A DNA stretch of 64,000 nucleotides from Nocardioides mangrovi (GTDB lineage: Bacteria; Actinomycetota; Actinomycetes; Propionibacteriales; Nocardioidaceae), in assembly GCF_020073815.1 (NCBI RefSeq), contig NZ_JAIQZJ010000016.1, positions 1 through 64,000 of the forward strand, given 5' to 3'. Position 1 is the first letter of the stretch; each line of letters starts with the position of its first letter. A program made the translations under genes and the position numbers. This document shows, one piece after another, positions 60,164-64,000 of this stretch. Below the pieces are notes generated by a model, which worked only from the letters and a program-made list of their open reading frames with translations, searched no databases and was not told the origin of the DNA.

Positions 60164-60628
60164 TCAGGCCGTCGACCGCCCCACCCGCATGAGCGCCCAG
60201 CCCAGCAGCATCAGCAGCACGCCCATCACCGCGACGAACGCCGCGACGCCGAACGCCACCACGGACGTGAAGAGGCTGGCCCGCAGGAACGACGCGGTCA
60301 TCACGGTCGACCGGTTGGGGTCGTCCTGGGCGAGCTCGGCGTAGGTCTTGCCGCCGCCGATCTCCTCGGCGTGCTTCGCGATCACGTCGGCCTGCGCGTA
60401 GGCCGTGAAGGGGCCCTTCACGTCCTTGCCGGCGAAGTGGTCGGCGTCGTCGGACACCGTGATCTTCTCGTCCCCGAGCGTGGACGACACCACGGCGTAC
60501 GTGGTGATGCCGGCGACGAGGAACACGATGCCCATGACGGCGATGACGATCCCGATGACGCGGACCGACCTGTCTCCCGTGCGACCCGGACGCTCAGGGG
60601 CGGCCGGGCTGTTCTCTGCCTCGGTCAT
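60164..60628 (-). CDS. Two-helix membrane protein (hypothetical)
   Basis: 154 residues with membrane segments at about 24-48 and 118-145. Between them is a polar extracytoplasmic domain (about 50-115) containing TLGDEKITVSDDADHFAGK. This loop arrangement occurs in many actinobacterial hypothetical proteins. No function recognised. It is divergent from the ABC transporter genes. Confidence 0.65.
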   Translation of the reverse strand: MTEAENSPAAPERPGRTGDRSVRVIGIVIAVMGIVFLVAGITTYAVVSSTLGDEKITVSDDADHFAGKDVKGPFTAYAQADVIAKHAEEIGGGKTYAELAQDDPNRSTVMTASFLRASLFTSVVAFGVAAFVAVMGVLLMLLGWALMRVGRSTA

Positions 60629-60719
60629 GGCTCCAGCGTGGCGGCGGAGCGCCGCCGGGCGGATCCCCCGAAGCGGGCGAGGTCGCTCGCCGAGGAGCCG
60701 GTGGAGAAGCGGCTTGACC

Positions 60720-60734
60720 TTGACGCAGCGTCAA
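60720..60734 (+). promoter_or_regulatory. Candidate MerR-type operator upstream of the ABC exporter operon
   Basis: TTGACG-CAG-CGTCAA is a perfect 6-3-6 palindrome 17 bases before the start of the ABC ATPase gene, directly after a TTGACC at 60714-60719 that could be the -35. MerR-family proteins bind such dyads between the -35 and -10, and the operon ends with a MerR-family gene. Confidence 0.55.
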
Positions 60735-60751
60735 CCCTGCACGCTCCTCAC

Positions 60752-61510
60752 ATGACCACACCAGACACCCCCGGCACGCCCGCCATCGAGGTCGCCGGGC
60801 TGACCTCGTCGTACGGCGACCAGCCGGTCCTGCGCGGCCTCGACCTGACCGTGCCGGCCGGCACCGTCTACGCCCTGCTCGGGCCCAACGGGGCCGGCAA
60901 GACCACCATGGTCCGGATCCTCTCCACCCTGCTCGGCGCCGACGGAGGCACCGCCCGGGTGGCCGGCCACGACGTCCGCGCCGAGGCCGACGCGGTGCGC
61001 CGCTCGATCGGCGTGACCGGTCAGTTCTCGGCCATCGACGAGCTGCTCACCGGCAGGGAGAACCTCCGACTGATGGCCGACCTGGCCCACCTGCCCCGCA
61101 CCGAGGCGGCGGCCCGGGCCACCGAGCTGCTCTCCCGGTTCGGGCTGGAGGACGCGGCCGACCGCCGCGCCGCGACGTACTCCGGCGGCATGAAGCGTCG
61201 CCTCGACCTCGCGATGACGCTGGTGGCCCGGCCGCGCCTGATCTTCCTCGACGAGCCGACCACCGGCCTGGACCCGCGCAGCCGCCGCGACCTGTGGCAG
61301 GTCGTCCGCGAGCTGCTCGCCGACGGCGTGACCGTCTTCCTCACCACGCAGTACCTCGAGGAGGCCGACCAGCTCGCCGACACCGTCGGGCTGCTCGACG
61401 GCGGCCGCCTGGTCGCCGAGGGCACCCCGGCCGAGCTCAAGGCCCTCGCCGGCGGCGAGACCCTCGACGACGTCTTCCTCGCCCTGACCGGAATGGAGCA
61501 GAACCGATGA
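60752..61510 (+). CDS. DrrA-type ABC transporter ATP-binding protein
   Basis: 252 residues from the ATG at 60752. Walker A is GPNGAGKT (44-51), the signature is YSGGMKRRLDLAM, and Walker B is LIFLDEPTTGLDPRSRRDLW. It matches the daunorubicin-resistance-type exporter ATPases. The permease gene overlaps its stop (ATGA), and a MerR-type regulator gene closes the operon. Confidence 0.95.
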   Translation: MTTPDTPGTPAIEVAGLTSSYGDQPVLRGLDLTVPAGTVYALLGPNGAGKTTMVRILSTLLGADGGTARVAGHDVRAEADAVRRSIGVTGQFSAIDELLTGRENLRLMADLAHLPRTEAAARATELLSRFGLEDAADRRAATYSGGMKRRLDLAMTLVARPRLIFLDEPTTGLDPRSRRDLWQVVRELLADGVTVFLTTQYLEEADQLADTVGLLDGGRLVAEGTPAELKALAGGETLDDVFLALTGMEQNR

Positions 61511-62313
61511 GCACGATGACCTACGCCGTCCGCGACTCGACCACGATGGTGCGGCGCAACCTCAAGCACCTGCTCCGTTACCCGTCGCTGACCGTCACCG
61601 TCATCGCGATGCCGGTGGTCTTCCTGCTGCTCTTCACCTACGTCTTCGGCGGCACGATGGGCGCCGGGCTGCCCGGCGACCTGGGCAGCGCGTCCGGCGA
61701 CCCGCGGGCCGACTACCTGCACTACCTCACCCCGGCGATCCTGGTGATGACCGTCGTCGCCGTCGCCCAGAGCACCGCGATCCTGATCGCCAAGGACGCC
61801 ACCGAGGGGATCATCGACCGCTTCCGCACCCTGCCCATCGCGCGGTCGGCTCCGCTCACCGGGCACGCCCTGGCCGCGATGGTGCAGACGGTGCTCGGCG
61901 TCGTGGTCGTCCTCGCCGTCGCGCTCGCGCTCGGCTACCGCTCCGACGCCTCGGTCGCCGGCTGGGCCGGCGCCGTCGGCACCCTGCTGCTGATGGGCTG
62001 GGCGGTCACCTGGCTGTGCCTCGCCCTCGGCCTGGCCAGCGGCAGCGTCGAGGCGGCGAGCAACGCGCCGATGCCGCTGATCCTGCTGCCGTTCCTCTCC
62101 AGCGCGTTCGTGCCGGCCGACTCGATGCCGGGCCCGCTCGGGTGGTTCGCCGAGCACCAGCCCTTCACACCGGTCATCGAGACCCTGCGCGCCTGCCTCG
62201 ACGGGACCGGCCCCGGGTCGGACGCCTGGTGGGCGGTCGCCTGGTGCGTCGCGATCTCGGCGGTCTGCTTCGCGTGGGCCGTGCGGGCCTTCGGCCGCGC
62301 GCGGAACGGCTGA
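61507..62313 (+). CDS. DrrB-type ABC-2 transporter permease
   Basis: 268 residues with six membrane segments, starting at the ATG overlapping the ATPase stop. FRTLPIARSAPLTGHALA is the conserved ABC-2 coupling segment, and PFLSSAFVPADSMP the late conserved loop. With the ATPase it forms an exporter for a drug or lipid-like compound. The ligand is unknown. Confidence 0.93.
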   Translation: MSTMTYAVRDSTTMVRRNLKHLLRYPSLTVTVIAMPVVFLLLFTYVFGGTMGAGLPGDLGSASGDPRADYLHYLTPAILVMTVVAVAQSTAILIAKDATEGIIDRFRTLPIARSAPLTGHALAAMVQTVLGVVVVLAVALALGYRSDASVAGWAGAVGTLLLMGWAVTWLCLALGLASGSVEAASNAPMPLILLPFLSSAFVPADSMPGPLGWFAEHQPFTPVIETLRACLDGTGPGSDAWWAVAWCVAISAVCFAWAVRAFGRARNG

Positions 62314-62328
62314 GGCAGGCTGAGGTCC

Positions 62329-63093
62329 ATGCTCACGATCAGCCAGCTGGCGGGGTACGCCGGCGTCACGGTGCGCGCCGTACGCCACTACCACCAGGTC
62401 GGGCTGCTGCCGGAGCCGTCGCGCGACGGCTCCGGCTACCGGACCTACGACGCCGCCGCCGTGGTCCGGCTGATCCGGATCCGCACCCTCGCCGAGGCCG
62501 GCGTCCCGCTGGCCCGGGTCCAGGAGCTGCTGGGCGCCTCGCCGGCGGAGTTCGCCGAGGCCGTCGCCGAGATCGACACCGAGCTGCGCGCGCGGATCCG
62601 GGAGCTCCAGGAGCACCGGCGCCGGATCTCCCGGCTCGCCGACGGCGACTCGCTCGCGGTCCCGGCCGAGGTGGCGGCGTACCTCGACCGGATGCGCGCC
62701 GCCGGCATCTCCGAGGCGATGGTCGAGGGCGAGCGCGACGGCTGGATCCTGATGGCGGCCCGGTGGCCGGAGAAGATCCCGGAGTTCATGGTCGACAAGA
62801 ACGCCCAGCTCGACGACCCGCGCGTGGTCCGCCTCTACCTGCTGCTCGACGACCTCCTGGTGCACGGCGCGAGCGACGCCCGGCTGGACCCGGTCGTCGA
62901 CCTGATGGTCGAGATGATGGAGGAGTCGGCCGCCCGGGGCGAGCTCGAGCAGCAGAGCGAGGACATGCGCGACGACGCGTTCGTCGGCCTGGTGGACTCC
63001 TTCGCCACCGACTCCCACCCGCTGGTCGAGCAGCTCCAGGCGCGGCTGGCCGAGCGTGGCTGGACGGGGTGGAGCCGGATGGAGCGGGCCTAG
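62329..63093 (+). CDS. MerR-family transcriptional regulator
   Basis: 254 residues. The N-terminal winged helix reads ISQLAGYAGVTVRAVRHYHQVGLL and GYRTYD, and an effector-binding helical domain of about 180 residues follows. It lies in the same operon as the Drr-type exporter, 15 bases after it, and a MerR-type palindrome precedes the operon. The likely job is drug-responsive control of the exporter. Confidence 0.9.
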   Translation: MLTISQLAGYAGVTVRAVRHYHQVGLLPEPSRDGSGYRTYDAAAVVRLIRIRTLAEAGVPLARVQELLGASPAEFAEAVAEIDTELRARIRELQEHRRRISRLADGDSLAVPAEVAAYLDRMRAAGISEAMVEGERDGWILMAARWPEKIPEFMVDKNAQLDDPRVVRLYLLLDDLLVHGASDARLDPVVDLMVEMMEESAARGELEQQSEDMRDDAFVGLVDSFATDSHPLVEQLQARLAERGWTGWSRMERA

Positions 63094-63105
63094 ACGGTAG
63101 GACCT

Positions 63106-64000
63106 CTAGACCTGGACCATGCGGTCCACGACGTGCTCGGCGATCGCCAGGCTCGAGGTGGCCGCGGGCGACGGAGCGTTGCGCACGCTGGTGATCCCGT
63201 CGGCCTGGTGGATCACGAAGTCGTCGACCAGCGAGCCGTCCCGCTCGACCGCCTGGGCGCGCAGCCCGAGCCCGGAGCGGCGTACGTCGTCGGCGCCGAT
63301 CGCGGGCACGTAGCGCTGGGCGTCGCGCATGTAGGAGCGGGTCGAGAGGACGCCCCGGACCTCGGTGAGGCCGGTGCGCCAGTGCTGGCCCGAGAAGCGC
63401 CAGAACCCGGGCCACGTCAGGGTGTTCGCGAGGTCCGAGGCCGAGAAGGACGCCCGCCCGTAGGCGCTGCGGCTGAGCGCGAGGAAGGCGTTGGGACCGA
63501 CCTCCAGGCCGCCGGCGACGCGGCGCGTGAAGTGCACGCCCAGGAAGGGGTAGCGCGGGTCGGGGACCGGGTAGACCATCCCGCGCACGAGGTCCTGCTT
63601 CGCCGGGGACACGGTCATGTACTCGCCGCGGAAGGGGATGATGCGCGGCGCCGGCGGGCCGCCGACCAGCTCGCCGAGCCGGTCCGACTCCAGGCCGCCG
63701 CAGACGACCAGGCGATCGACGGTCAGCCGGTCCTCCCCGTACGCGACCTCGATCCGTCCAGCGCGCCGGGCCACGCCGGTGACCTCGGCCGACAGCCGGA
63801 CCTCCCCACCGGCGGCGACGATCTCCTCGCCGATCCGCTCGGCGATGGCGACGTAGTCGGTGATCGCGGTGTGCGGCGAGTGCAGCGCCGCGACCCCGGT
63901 GGCGTGCGGCTCGATCTCGGCGATGCCGGAGCGGTCGACCCGGCGGAGCCCGGGCACGGCGTTCTGCGTCGCCGTCCGCTCGAGGGCGTCGAAGCGGCCC
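63106..64000 (-). CDS. lhgO: L-2-hydroxyglutarate oxidase-like FAD enzyme (partial)
   Basis: The reading frame is open to the window edge, so the N-terminus with its FAD dinucleotide motif is missing; the 297 residues seen begin GRFDALERTATQNAVPGL. Features of LhgO/L2HGDH are visible: IEPHATGVAALHSPHTAITDY, IPFRGEYMTVSP, GVHFTRRVAGGLEVGPNA and a C-terminal VRNAPSPAATSSLAIAEHV. It would oxidise L-2-hydroxyglutarate to 2-oxoglutarate at the membrane. The symbol is given on sequence resemblance. Confidence 0.87.
   Translation of the reverse strand, partial: GRFDALERTATQNAVPGLRRVDRSGIAEIEPHATGVAALHSPHTAITDYVAIAERIGEEIVAAGGEVRLSAEVTGVARRAGRIEVAYGEDRLTVDRLVVCGGLESDRLGELVGGPPAPRIIPFRGEYMTVSPAKQDLVRGMVYPVPDPRYPFLGVHFTRRVAGGLEVGPNAFLALSRSAYGRASFSASDLANTLTWPGFWRFSGQHWRTGLTEVRGVLSTRSYMRDAQRYVPAIGADDVRRSGLGLRAQAVERDGSLVDDFVIHQADGITSVRNAPSPAATSSLAIAEHVVDRMVQV

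Overview
This window is a contiguous, gene-dense piece of a high-GC (about 70%) actinobacterial chromosome. Codon use, two DUF222-HNH genes (the family of the mycobacterial 13E12 repeat proteins), a WhiB1-type regulator, the mycothiol-linked SigR/RsrA pair, nickel superoxide dismutase and bL37 all point to an actinomycete. My best guess is Nocardioides or another Nocardioidaceae; genus is inference. I saw no tRNA, rRNA, CRISPR array, prophage or transposase.

Layout. 0.1-2.6 kb: DUF222-HNH gene, a palindromic repeat element, a lipoprotein and a small protein. 2.6-5.6 kb: fatty-acid desaturase plus its FAD/2Fe-2S reductase, divergent from a TetR regulator. 5.6-9.3 kb: SDR, quinone-oxidoreductase-like protein, malic enzyme, SodX/SodN. 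9.4-17.8 kb: stress regulators (RsbW-like/SigF-type operon with its own promoter, WhiB1, PdtaS kinase, RsrA/SigR), with a ThDP enzyme, acetyltransferase, thioesterase and the 24-residue bL37. 17.8-32.5 kb: housekeeping genes (SRAP, aroA, rsgA, hisN, CBS protein, SpoIIE-type phosphatase, FKBP, S4 protein, DUF445, cytidylyltransferase, APC permease), a membrane-tethered ECF sigma fusion, and a nuclease-like gene bracketed by two 70-bp repeats. Several gene neighbourhoods recall the M. tuberculosis Rv3219-Rv3230c segment (whiB1, pdtaS, rshA-sigH, SRAP, aroA, rsgA, desA3, Rv3230c).

32.5-43.6 kb: an LLM-hemerythrin fusion, a ClC-like channel, a secreted TAP-like peptidase, then a tightly overlapping minus-strand operon (zinc-type dehydrogenase, divergent PTPS/QueD-like protein, glycosyltransferase, LPG-synthase-like membrane protein, RibD-like reductase, GTP cyclohydrolase II). 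It is divergent from a CDP-alcohol phosphotransferase/alkaline-phosphatase-superfamily fusion. This looks like a pathway from GTP to an unidentified, possibly glycosylated or lipid-linked product and is the most interesting metabolic block. 43.6-50.4 kb: ECF/anti-sigma pair, SNF2 helicase, thioesterase-like protein, two lipoproteins, a second DUF222-HNH gene. 50.5-50.9 kb: the second copy of the palindromic element. 50.9-56.9 kb: a five-gene operon of arylsulfatase, formylglycine-generating enzyme, HAD phosphatase, FAD amine oxidase and ALDH7-type dehydrogenase. 57-64 kb: fused E1 alpha/beta dehydrogenase, universal stress protein, a Drr-type ABC exporter with MerR regulator, and a partial L-2-hydroxyglutarate oxidase.

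Regulatory signals visible in the bases include a SigR-type promoter upstream of sigR placed so that it could make an N-terminally extended sigma, a SigF-type promoter inside a long palindrome upstream of the rsbW-sigF operon, candidate TetR and MerR operators, and at least thirteen genes with a TANNNT box 6-7 nt before the start codon, implying many leaderless mRNAs.
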